Assembly (NCBI GenBank): GCA_001774505.1
Contig: MFAF01000149.1
Span: forward strand, 8,705 to 19,431
Length of the DNA stretch: 10,727 bases
Direction: 5' to 3'
Source: Candidatus Coatesbacteria bacterium RBG_13_66_14
GTDB lineage: Bacteria > RBG-13-66-14
The first letter of the stretch is position 1. Every line of letters begins with the position of its first letter. Below are positions 4,780 through 10,727 of the stretch, in pieces. Both the position numbers and the translations under genes were made by a program. The notes under the pieces are model-generated. The model saw only the letters and a list, made by a program, of their open reading frames with translations. It had not been told where the DNA came from and searched no databases.

Positions 4780-6426
4780 CTACCCGCCTCCGCCGCCCAT
4801 CAGGATGTCCTCGGCCTCGTGGATGTCCATGGCCTCGCCGATCTCGGTGGGGGGCTTGGAGGTGCTGTCGGCGCCGGCGGCGATGGTCACCACCCGGTCC
4901 TTGGGCACGTAGAACTCGCGGCTTATGAGCCCGCCCTGGGTGGCCACCTTCAGCTTGTGTTCGCCCGAAAGGAGCTGGAGCCTGCCCTTGGGCAGCTTGC
5001 CGATGTAGATCTCGTCTATCCAGACGTCGGCGCCCTCCGGCCCCACCAGATTCAGCCAGCCGTAGGTGGACACGTTCAGCTCCACCTCGAAGGAGACGAT
5101 GTCGCCCTCGCCGGGGGTGAACTCGGTCTCCAGGGTGTTGTACTCGTACTTCTCGAAGCGGAGGGTGTAGGACCGGCCGCGCTGGAGGCGGGTCTTCAGG
5201 GGGGTGGTGCCGAAGCGGCGGTCGTTGATGAAGACGGTGGCCTCGGGCGGGCGGCTGATGATGTTTATGATGACCTCGTTCTTCGCCACGATGTACTCCG
5301 ACCCGGCGATGATCTGGTCCTGTTCGTCGTCGTTGTTCTGCAGCTCGAGCCAGTTGATGGTGGCGATGGTCCCCCAGACGAGGGCGCCGAGCCCCAGCGC
5401 CCCTAAAAGGATGGCCACCAACAGCCGCTTCCGATAGCGCCACCTCTCCCCCGGGCCCAGGACCTCCTTTTCGCCCCGCAGCCGCCGGTCTTTCTCCTCG
5501 GCGTAGATGACGCGCAGGCCCGCGTCCATCTCGTTCGCCAGCTCCGAGGTCGTGTGGTAGCGGTCCTCGGGGTTCTTCTCCAGGCACCGCAGGATTATCT
5601 TCTCGAGCCACTCGGGGATGTCGGAGTTGAGCATCCGGGGCGGGATGGGCGGCTCGTTTATCTGCTTGAAGGCGACGGCTATCTTCTTGTCGGCGGTGAA
5701 GGGCAGGCGCCGGGTGAAGAGCTTGTACATCAGGATGCCCATGGAGTAGACGTCGGAGCGGGCGTCCACGTTGTGCCCCTGGCACTGCTCCGGGCTCATG
5801 TACTCCGGCGTGCCGATGGCCGTGTTCTCCTGCACGGCGGCCGTCTTGGCGATGCCGAAGTCCAGCAGGGTGACGTGGCCGTCGGAGCCGATGATCACGT
5901 TGCCCGGCTTCACGTCGCAGTGGACCACCCCCCGCGAGTGGGCGAACCCGAGCGCCCGGACGAGCTGGATGACGTACTGGAGGCCGTCCTTGGTGGAGAC
6001 GGCCCCTTTGGCGATCAGGTGCTCCAGGCTCTCGCCGGACAACAGGTTCATCACGAAGTAGCTGCGCCCGGCGTCGGTGCCCACGTCGTGGATCATGACG
6101 ATGTTGGGGTGCTCGAGCTCGGCGGCGCGGTGGGCCTCGGCCAGGAACCGCTCGGCGTACCCCGCGCGCTGGGACAGCCGCGACGGCAGGACCTTGACCG
6201 CCACGTTGCGCTTCAGGTTCTCGTCGTAGGCCTCATAGACGATGCCCATCCCGCCGATGCCGATGCGCCGGCGGATCTTGTACTTGCCGATGTACTCGGG
6301 GATTCCGTCGGCGTCGAGCTTCTCCATGGGCGACGTCTGGATCTGCACCTGCGCGATGGGCTGACCGCAGTTGTGGCAGAAGTCCGCGTTCTCGTCCACC
6401 CTGGAACCGCAGTGGAAGCAGTACAT
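4780..6426 (-). CDS. Transmembrane Ser/Thr protein kinase with zinc ribbon and PEGA-like repeats
   Basis: The 548-residue protein has four parts. A zinc ribbon has CxxC pairs C3/C6 and C17/C20 (MYCFHCG and DFCHNCG). The Hanks-type kinase domain (about 48-305) has glycine loop GIGGMG (56-61), Lys in VAVK (K78), candidate helix-C Glu E97, catalytic HCDVKPGN (169-176), DFG (189-191) and the GTPEYMSPEQ activation-segment end. One membrane helix is at about 334-356. Two PEGA-like units (about 383-450 and 454-516) should lie outside the membrane and may bind wall or ligand; the tail is short, acidic and Gly-rich. HCD replaces the usual HRD: the catalytic Asp is kept but the preceding Arg that couples activity to activation-loop phosphorylation is lost (a non-RD kinase). 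The start has GGAGAG just upstream. The gene stands alone, with repeat clusters on both sides and no phosphatase gene nearby. Substrates are unknown. Confidence 0.96.
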   Translation of the reverse strand: MYCFHCGSRVDENADFCHNCGQPIAQVQIQTSPMEKLDADGIPEYIGKYKIRRRIGIGGMGIVYEAYDENLKRNVAVKVLPSRLSQRAGYAERFLAEAHRAAELEHPNIVMIHDVGTDAGRSYFVMNLLSGESLEHLIAKGAVSTKDGLQYVIQLVRALGFAHSRGVVHCDVKPGNVIIGSDGHVTLLDFGIAKTAAVQENTAIGTPEYMSPEQCQGHNVDARSDVYSMGILMYKLFTRRLPFTADKKIAVAFKQINEPPIPPRMLNSDIPEWLEKIILRCLEKNPEDRYHTTSELANEMDAGLRVIYAEEKDRRLRGEKEVLGPGERWRYRKRLLVAILLGALGLGALVWGTIATINWLELQNNDDEQDQIIAGSEYIVAKNEVIINIISRPPEATVFINDRRFGTTPLKTRLQRGRSYTLRFEKYEYNTLETEFTPGEGDIVSFEVELNVSTYGWLNLVGPEGADVWIDEIYIGKLPKGRLQLLSGEHKLKVATQGGLISREFYVPKDRVVTIAAGADSTSKPPTEIGEAMDIHEAEDILMGGGGG

Positions 6427-6456
6427 CGGCTCTCCGGTTGTCGGCGCTCCATAGGA

Positions 6457-6485
6457 ATATTACGCCACGTAAGCGGCCGTGGCAA
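6457..6485 (-). promoter_or_regulatory. Promoter of the Ser/Thr kinase gene
   Basis: On the minus strand TTGCCA (6480-6485) and TAATAT (6457-6462) are 17 bases apart. The -35 matches 5 of 6 consensus positions, the -10 only 4 of 6. The kinase start is 30 bases downstream of the -10, with its own ribosome site. A terminator-like hairpin lies just upstream, which fits an independent unit. Confidence 0.5.
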
Positions 6486-6498
6486 GGGTCGGCCGGTA

Positions 6499-6526
6499 AT
6501 AAAACGCGCCGGGGCGTCGGCGCGTT
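6499..6526 (-). terminator. Intrinsic terminator between the propeller gene and the kinase gene
   Basis: AACGCGCC (6503-6510) pairs perfectly with GGCGCGTT (6519-6526) around an 8-base loop. On the minus strand the 3' arm is followed by TTATTA, so TTTTATTA overall: a GC-rich stem with a T-rich tail. It is about 220 bases past the stop of the propeller gene and just upstream of the kinase promoter, and probably stops read-through from that side. Confidence 0.6.
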
Positions 6527-6529
6527 CCC

Positions 6530-6731
6530 AAGTCCCCCCTCTCCCCGTGGGAGCGGCGCGCCGACGGGGATGGGGTGAGGGCTGCCAACCCCCTCCCCCC
6601 TCTGGGGGGAAGCGTTCGCTTACGGGCTAGGGTGAGGGGTGAAGCGAATCCCCTCTCCCTTTAATGGAGCGGCGCGCCGACGGGGATGGGGTGAGGGTAA
6701 AAATGGGTGGGGTACAGAGCCCCCACCCTAC
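6530..6731 (+). repeat. Intergenic repeat cluster with two GGCGCGCC segments and hairpin copy H
   Basis: The 32-base segment starting GGAGCGGCGCGCCGACGGGG and ending GGGGTGAGGG is identical at 6550-6581 and 6666-6697; an inverted relative lies at about 4727-4744. Between the two lie a CCCCCC/GGGGGG hairpin (6595-6609) and TTCGCTT/AAGCGAA (6615-6621 and 6642-6648). After the second copy come an A-rich spacer and hairpin H: GGGTGGGG (6705-6712) with CCCCACCC (6721-6728), ending in CTAC (6728-6731). H resembles copy A in both spacer (GGGTAAAA) and CTAC edge. No gene is seen here. Confidence 0.75.
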
Positions 6732-6743
6732 GGTTCATCAATC

Positions 6744-8633
6744 TCACCGGCTGACGACCAACCGCCGGGTCAGCGACCCCGCGGTCGTCTCCAGGCGGTA
6801 GAGGTAAACGCCGCTGGGAACCTCGGCGCAATTCCAGGACGCCTCGTGGCGACCCGTGGTCAACTCCGAATCCACCAGCGTCGCCACGCGCCGGCCCGAG
6901 AGGTCGTAGACCGACAGGACGACGCGGCCGTCGGCGGGCAGGGAATAGGCGAAGTTGACGACCTCCCGCGACGGGCTGGGATAGGCGGCGTCGAGCACGA
7001 GCGCGTATGTTTCTCCGGGAACGGTCACCGCCTCCGTGGGGCCGAAACGGCTGACCGTCCCGTCCCCCTCGACGACCTCCAGCCAGTAGCGGAAACTCCC
7101 GCCGGGCTCCACGTCCCGGTCGAGGTATCTCGATGAATCGCCGGGCAAATTGCCTGAAATTATCTCCGCCTCGCCGTCGCCCCGCAGGACGCGCACCCCG
7201 GCCGGCTCCCCGCCTTCACAGCGCCAGTTTACGAGAATCCCCTCGTCGGTCGCGCCCGCGCCGAAGTCGACGACGTCCACCCCGCCGCCCAGGTCCACGT
7301 CGAAGTACCAGTCCGTCTCCTTTGCCCAGTACTCTCTGCCCAGGTCATCTATAGACTTCACTCGCCAGTAGATGCGGTCCCCGTCATCGATACCGCTCGG
7401 AATCGTATACCCGGACTCGGTGATGTCCGTTACTTCGTTGTAATCCTCGAAGTCCAGGTCGCTTCCCCACCAAAGAGTGTAGCTCTCGTGGTCGGGGAAC
7501 GGTGAATCCTCCCAGTCCAAAATCGGTGTGAGTGTATCGACAACTCCGCCCTTTAAAGGATTTAAAAGATGTAATTCATCCGGTAGGTATTTTGCTACTT
7601 TTAATATATAGTTAGAACAATATGCAATATAAGGATTATAGTTGGAATCAAGCACCAATGTAGTGTGTCTATCAATACTTGTAAACCAAGTATCAATTAA
7701 ATCTGTTAACCATTGCTCTCCGTCCCAATACGAATAAAATAATTCATTTTTATGATTCCGTTGATATATACTACTTATGTGAGATATATGTGGGTAATTA
7801 TTTAAATCAAGTGAGATGGAAGCACCCCGTCCGCCATTTACATCAGTGTCTTCTAGCTGCCATTCACCACCATCTGAGAAAGCGTACCTTAAATCATTAT
7901 TTGGAGCCGAAAAGGCAACATGAGGGTTATCTGAAGTATCTAAAGCAAGGCTTACGGTTGACATAGTACAATCCTCAATCATTTCAAAATGCCATTGGTC
8001 AATATCCCAGTAGGTATATTCGATACACATCCAAGGGGGGTCATCATATATACGACAAATATTATATGCTATATGTGGAACACCTGAATTATCAAGTTGT
8101 ATCGAACCACACCCCCCGATTTCTACATATTCAATATTCTTCCTTTGCCAAGCAGAACCATCCCAATACGTATACATAAGCATTTCCATATAACGAGAGT
8201 GCACTATATGTGGATATCCTAGATTATCGAGAACTAAATCTGTATAATTACCATCCTGTCCTATACCAACATTTTCAACATGCCACTGAACTCCGTCCCA
8301 GTATGCATATTTCAAATTACACTCTGGATAATCACCTCGATATGCTATATGAGGATAATCGAAGGAATCAAGCATCACTGAAGGGCATTTCCCAACATCA
8401 CCCTCTGAATCCACAGTTTCTATTTGCCATTCTACACCATCCCACGCTGCGTATTTAAGGTCGTCATTAACATAATCATAATAAACGATATGAGGATTAT
8501 CTGATGAATCCAGGGACATGAATTTACCACTATAAAGCCCTGCCGTGTCGCCAAGGTCAACGGACTCAATACGCCACGACCCTGCGGCGGCGAGGACCGG
8601 TAGAAGCACAAGAGCTATTACGGCGTACCTCAT
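6744..8633 (-). CDS. Secreted seven-repeat beta-propeller-like protein with FlgD-Ig/type IX-like C-terminal tail
   Basis: The 629-residue protein starts with a signal peptide (about 1-17). Residues 19-350 hold seven units with a core like LDSSDNPHIVYYD (near residues 42, 89, 136, 181, 232, 276 and 329), six of them followed by a WDGxxW-type strand (64, 112, 157, 209, 254, 303). The N-terminal SWRIESVD supplies the missing strand of the seventh, which suggests a closed seven-bladed propeller. A fibronectin-III/Ig-like stretch (about 355-448, PILDWEDS and IYWRVKSIDD) follows, then a second such module, then a FlgD-Ig-like tail (about 550-629: SVYDLSGRRV, SGVYLYRLET). Such tails direct cell-surface or type IX-like export in FCB-type bacteria. 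Codons for about residues 15-358 are AT-rich while the signal peptide and the C-terminal 270 residues are GC-rich. The ATG has GGGGGAGG 6 bases upstream. It is probably a surface or extracellular binding protein; ligand unknown. Confidence 0.92.
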   Translation of the reverse strand: MRYAVIALVLLPVLAAAGSWRIESVDLGDTAGLYSGKFMSLDSSDNPHIVYYDYVNDDLKYAAWDGVEWQIETVDSEGDVGKCPSVMLDSFDYPHIAYRGDYPECNLKYAYWDGVQWHVENVGIGQDGNYTDLVLDNLGYPHIVHSRYMEMLMYTYWDGSAWQRKNIEYVEIGGCGSIQLDNSGVPHIAYNICRIYDDPPWMCIEYTYWDIDQWHFEMIEDCTMSTVSLALDTSDNPHVAFSAPNNDLRYAFSDGGEWQLEDTDVNGGRGASISLDLNNYPHISHISSIYQRNHKNELFYSYWDGEQWLTDLIDTWFTSIDRHTTLVLDSNYNPYIAYCSNYILKVAKYLPDELHLLNPLKGGVVDTLTPILDWEDSPFPDHESYTLWWGSDLDFEDYNEVTDITESGYTIPSGIDDGDRIYWRVKSIDDLGREYWAKETDWYFDVDLGGGVDVVDFGAGATDEGILVNWRCEGGEPAGVRVLRGDGEAEIISGNLPGDSSRYLDRDVEPGGSFRYWLEVVEGDGTVSRFGPTEAVTVPGETYALVLDAAYPSPSREVVNFAYSLPADGRVVLSVYDLSGRRVATLVDSELTTGRHEASWNCAEVPSGVYLYRLETTAGSLTRRLVVSR

Positions 8634-8661
8634 GGCGGACCTCCCCCAGTTTCAATCAGGA

Positions 8662-8670
8662 ATTATAGCA
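8662..8670 (-). promoter_or_regulatory. Extended -10 promoter of the propeller gene
   Basis: On the minus strand TGCTATAAT combines a perfect -10 box (8662-8667) with the upstream TG of extended -10 promoters. It lies 28 bases before the ATG at 8633, with GGGGGAGG in between. The -35 is weak, as is usual for this promoter type. Confidence 0.6.
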
Positions 8671-8759
8671 CGTTTAATGCCATAAGAACCGCGCGCCGAA
8701 GATGAGCCCGCAGCCCAACTCAACCTTTTTTCGCTTTGTGAATATTCAATCCAGTTTAA

Positions 8760-8774
8760 GGGGCGATTCGCCCC
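8760..8774 (-). terminator. Weak terminator-like hairpin after the ABC permease gene
   Basis: GGGGCG (8760-8765) pairs with CGCCCC (8769-8774) around a 3-base loop, 15 bases past the permease stop codon. On the minus strand it is followed by TTAAACTGG, not a clean T-run, so termination may be weak. Confidence 0.4.
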
Positions 8775-8789
8775 GGGCGGGGGGGATAT

Positions 8790-10058
8790 CTACTCGTACC
8801 GCAGGGCGTCTATGGGGTCCAGGCGGGAGGCTTTGACGGCGGGATAGGTGCCGAAGAAGAGCCCGACGATGACGCTGAACGATAGGCCCAGAAGGATGGA
8901 CCACCAGGTGATGGCGTTGGGGAGCTCGAGGACGGCGGCCAGAATCGCCGCCAGTCCCCACCCCAGGCCCACGCCGACCACCCCGCCGAAGAGGGTCAAC
9001 ACCACGGACTCGGTGACGAACTGGGCGGTGATGTCTCGGCGGCGGGCGCCGATGGCCTTGCGCACGCCGATCTCCCGCGTGCGCTCGGTGACGGCCACGA
9101 GCATGATGTTCATGATGCCGATGCCGCCCACCAGGAGCGACATGGAGGCCACGCCGACGAGGACGGCGTAGAGGACGGTCTCCATCTCCTTAAAGACCTC
9201 GAGGAGGCCGCCCTGGGTGGAGACCTCGAAGTTGTTCTCCTCGGCGGGCCCGACGCCGCGGCGGCGGCGCAGGAGGCTCTCTATCTGGTCGGCGGCGCGC
9301 AGGACCGTGGCGGGCGAGGTGCTGGTCGCAATGATGAAGAGCGCGGTGCGGCCCATCTTGGTCGGCTCGAAGATGGCCCCGAAAAGCGTGTGGGGGACGA
9401 TGACGTAGGTGTCCTGGCTCTGGCCCAGGAAATCCCCCCGCCGCTCCAGCACCCCGATGACGGTGAAGCGGTGGCGCCCGATGCGGACCTCGCGTCCCAC
9501 GGGGTCGCCCGAGCCGAAGAGCGCCTCGGCGATGTCGGCGCCCAGGACGGTCACCCGCCGCCGCGCCCGCACGTCGGCGAGGGTCAGGTCGCGGCCGAGA
9601 GCCACGTCCAGCGCGTTGACCCGGCAGAAGTCCTCGTTGCCGCCGTTTATCATGACCAGGTCCGTGGAGGAGCCGCCGTGGGTGACGCGGGCCGAGGTGA
9701 AGTACATCGGCGTGACCGCCTCCACGTCGGGGCAGAACTCCGCGATGGCCCGCGAGTCGTCCAGGGTGAGGTCCGGGCGGAACATGAGCTCGGGGTCTGG
9801 CCGCCCCGTCTGGATGGCCGGCATGGTGCTCACGTAGATGTAGTTCGAGCCCAGCGAGCCGATGTGCTCCGCCACGCTGTTCGACAGCCCCTCGATGAGG
9901 CTCACCAGGGTGATGATGACCGTGACGCCGATGACGATGCCCAGGACCGTCAGGAAGCTGCGCAGCTTGTTGGAGCGGATGGCGTCGAAGGCGATGCGCC
10001 CGGCCTCGCGCGCCGTGCCGGTGAAGAGGGTCCAGAATGAGTGGCGGCGGGATTCCAT
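8790..10058 (-). CDS. MacB/FtsX-type ABC transporter permease
   Basis: The 422-residue protein has the full layout of the MacB-like permease half: cytoplasmic N-terminus, first membrane helix (about 35-55, SFLTVLGIVIGVTVIITLV), a periplasmic core domain (about 56-290), then three helices (about 293-322, 350-378 and 385-405). Family motifs include NKLRSFLTVLGIVIGV near the start, GGIGIMNIMLVAVTERTREI (311-330), GVRKAIGARRRDI (331-343) and the ending YPAVKASRLDPIDALRYE. Such permeases work as dimers with a separate ATPase and use ATP for mechanical transmembrane work, commonly lipoprotein or peptide export with an outer-membrane partner. No ATPase (Walker A) or membrane-fusion gene is seen on either side; they may lie elsewhere or beyond the right edge. 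The ATG has no clear Shine-Dalgarno site, but later starts would cut into the first helix. Confidence 0.95.
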   Translation of the reverse strand: MESRRHSFWTLFTGTAREAGRIAFDAIRSNKLRSFLTVLGIVIGVTVIITLVSLIEGLSNSVAEHIGSLGSNYIYVSTMPAIQTGRPDPELMFRPDLTLDDSRAIAEFCPDVEAVTPMYFTSARVTHGGSSTDLVMINGGNEDFCRVNALDVALGRDLTLADVRARRRVTVLGADIAEALFGSGDPVGREVRIGRHRFTVIGVLERRGDFLGQSQDTYVIVPHTLFGAIFEPTKMGRTALFIIATSTSPATVLRAADQIESLLRRRRGVGPAEENNFEVSTQGGLLEVFKEMETVLYAVLVGVASMSLLVGGIGIMNIMLVAVTERTREIGVRKAIGARRRDITAQFVTESVVLTLFGGVVGVGLGWGLAAILAAVLELPNAITWWSILLGLSFSVIVGLFFGTYPAVKASRLDPIDALRYE

Positions 10059-10453
10059 TTTAAGGGCTAATCACCCAACGTGAACGATGAATCGCGCCAT
10101 CCCGGCGTTAGCGGCAACGCGTGCCGCCCTGCCCCTTCGCCGTGGACAAGCGGGCGCCGCGGCGGGCGGTCGTCCGACGACGCCTTTCATTATAACCTTC
10201 AACGGGAAACACCGGAAATGCCGGCTGGTCTTTTCACCAACTGCGCCGGGCGGCCGCTCAATCTGCGGACCCGTTCGAGGGGCCCTCTCGCCTTCGCCCG
10301 GCGGCGTCACGGTTATTGCTTTTTTGTACGCCCTCGACAGAACCGCGCTTTTTTCGGGCAATAACCGCGCCGCCGCCTCGGTCGTCCCCCATCGCCGGTC
10401 AATCGAGTCCTCGAAGGTCAATCCCGGAAGCTCACCGAGGGGCGATGGTCCGT
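10059..10453. other. Intergenic gap without a convincing gene
   Basis: Several overlapping ORFs on both strands cross this stretch, but none has recognisable motifs and their composition is Arg/Pro/Gly-rich, typical of GC-rich shadow frames. It holds a minus-strand TATAAT (10189-10194) that could serve the permease gene with a leader of about 125 bases, though no good -35 was found. It also holds a 10-bp inverted repeat at 10310-10367. Confidence 0.6.
10310..10367. repeat. Perfect 10-bp inverted repeat around two T-runs
   Basis: CGGTTATTGC (10310-10319) and GCAATAACCG (10358-10367) are exact reverse complements separated by 38 bases. Inside, the sequence GCTTTTTTxG appears twice, at about 10318-10326 and 10347-10356. 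The role is unknown: an operator pair, a structured leader of the permease mRNA, or the terminus of a small decayed element. Confidence 0.5.
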
Positions 10454-10727
10454 TTACAGCAGGGAGACGAGCCCGGCGACGACCTGTCGCTCCTCGCCGG
10501 AGAACTTTTCGTGGAGGTCCAAAAGGCGCTCACCCGGAGAAAAGCGCCGCGACACGCGGTCCGTGATGAGGGCATGGACGTCGGCCAGCCCGGCGGAGTC
10601 GGCCAGGTCCCGGGAGCGGTCGAGAAAAACCAGGACGGCCTCGGCGACGGTGGAGACTTTTCCGCCGAGGCTGACCCGGGCGTCGAGGCCGTCCGCGATG
10701 GCGGCGGCGCGGTTGGGCGAAATCTCC
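10454..10727 (-). CDS. C-terminal part of an unrecognised protein, cut by the window edge
   Basis: On the minus strand 90 codons are open from the window edge to a TAA at 10454-10456. The visible part begins EISPNRAAAIADGLDARVSL and ends EKFSGEERQVVAGLVSLL. It is helical, charged and Ala/Leu-rich, with GC-ending codons like the confirmed genes (GTC, CTC, GAC, GCC), which supports real coding. No signal peptide or membrane segment is present in this part. I do not recognise the family. The segment FSPGERLLDLHEKFSGEE would be the best handle for a search. It lies upstream of the permease gene in the same direction, about 395 bases away, too far for a tight operon. Confidence 0.75.
   Translation of the reverse strand, partial: EISPNRAAAIADGLDARVSLGGKVSTVAEAVLVFLDRSRDLADSAGLADVHALITDRVSRRFSPGERLLDLHEKFSGEERQVVAGLVSLL

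Noticed and set aside
5554-6630. Plus-strand open frame of 358 codons opposite the kinase
   Set aside because: It is antisense to a kinase with all catalytic motifs, and runs into the repeat cluster without any domain.
7556-8570. Insertion of a separate mobile gene in the AT-rich half of the propeller gene
   Set aside because: The frame is continuous across both composition changes, and no terminal repeats or transposase are present. A domain-level mosaic explains it better.
10071-10421. Minus-strand open frame of 116 codons between the permease and the partial gene
   Set aside because: There is no ribosome site, motif or convincing codon pattern, and overlapping plus-strand frames are equally long.

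Overview
The window is GC-rich bacterial chromosome with one conspicuous AT-rich gene and one gene that is half AT-rich. Every gene I accept except yidD lies on the minus strand. The organism is probably an uncultured member of the FCB-like candidate phyla: a secreted protein ends in a FlgD-Ig/type IX-like 'Por' tail, there is a zinc-ribbon/PEGA Ser/Thr kinase, and the intergenic gaps are filled with palindromic repeats. A Coatesbacteria-like lineage would fit, but that is inference from gene style, not a phylogenetic result.

Layout: a hairpin repeat (1-44); an AT-rich GIY-YIG-like gene (98-631, minus); a terminator (702-743); prfA encoding release factor 1 (773-1843, minus); two paralogous exported proteins of an unrecognised family (1901-2623 a lipoprotein, 2767-3468 with an ordinary signal peptide); a lipoprotein with a possible TonB-C/AgmX-like domain (3484-4113, minus), which starts back-to-back with yidD (about 4160-4441, plus). 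Then come a repeat-filled gap (4442-4779), a transmembrane Ser/Thr kinase with N-terminal zinc ribbon and C-terminal PEGA-like repeats (4780-6426, minus), a second repeat cluster (about 6530-6731), a secreted seven-repeat beta-propeller-like protein with a sorting-type tail (6744-8633, minus), a MacB/FtsX-type ABC permease (8790-10058, minus), a gap of about 395 bases, and the C-terminal 90 codons of an unrecognised gene running off the window (10454-10727, minus).

How the genes relate: prfA and yidD are housekeeping genes outside their commonest neighbourhoods. Genes 3484-4113, 2767-3468 and probably 1901-2623 look like one envelope operon read from a promoter at about 4144-4173. The kinase, propeller and permease genes each appear to be separate units. 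Most products act at or beyond the membrane.

The points most worth a second look are the composite hairpin repeat whose stem sequence changes while pairing and the CTAC edge are kept, the compositional mosaic of the propeller gene, the new tandem paralog family, and the apparently leaderless GTG start of yidD. I found no CRISPR array, tRNA, rRNA or transposase.
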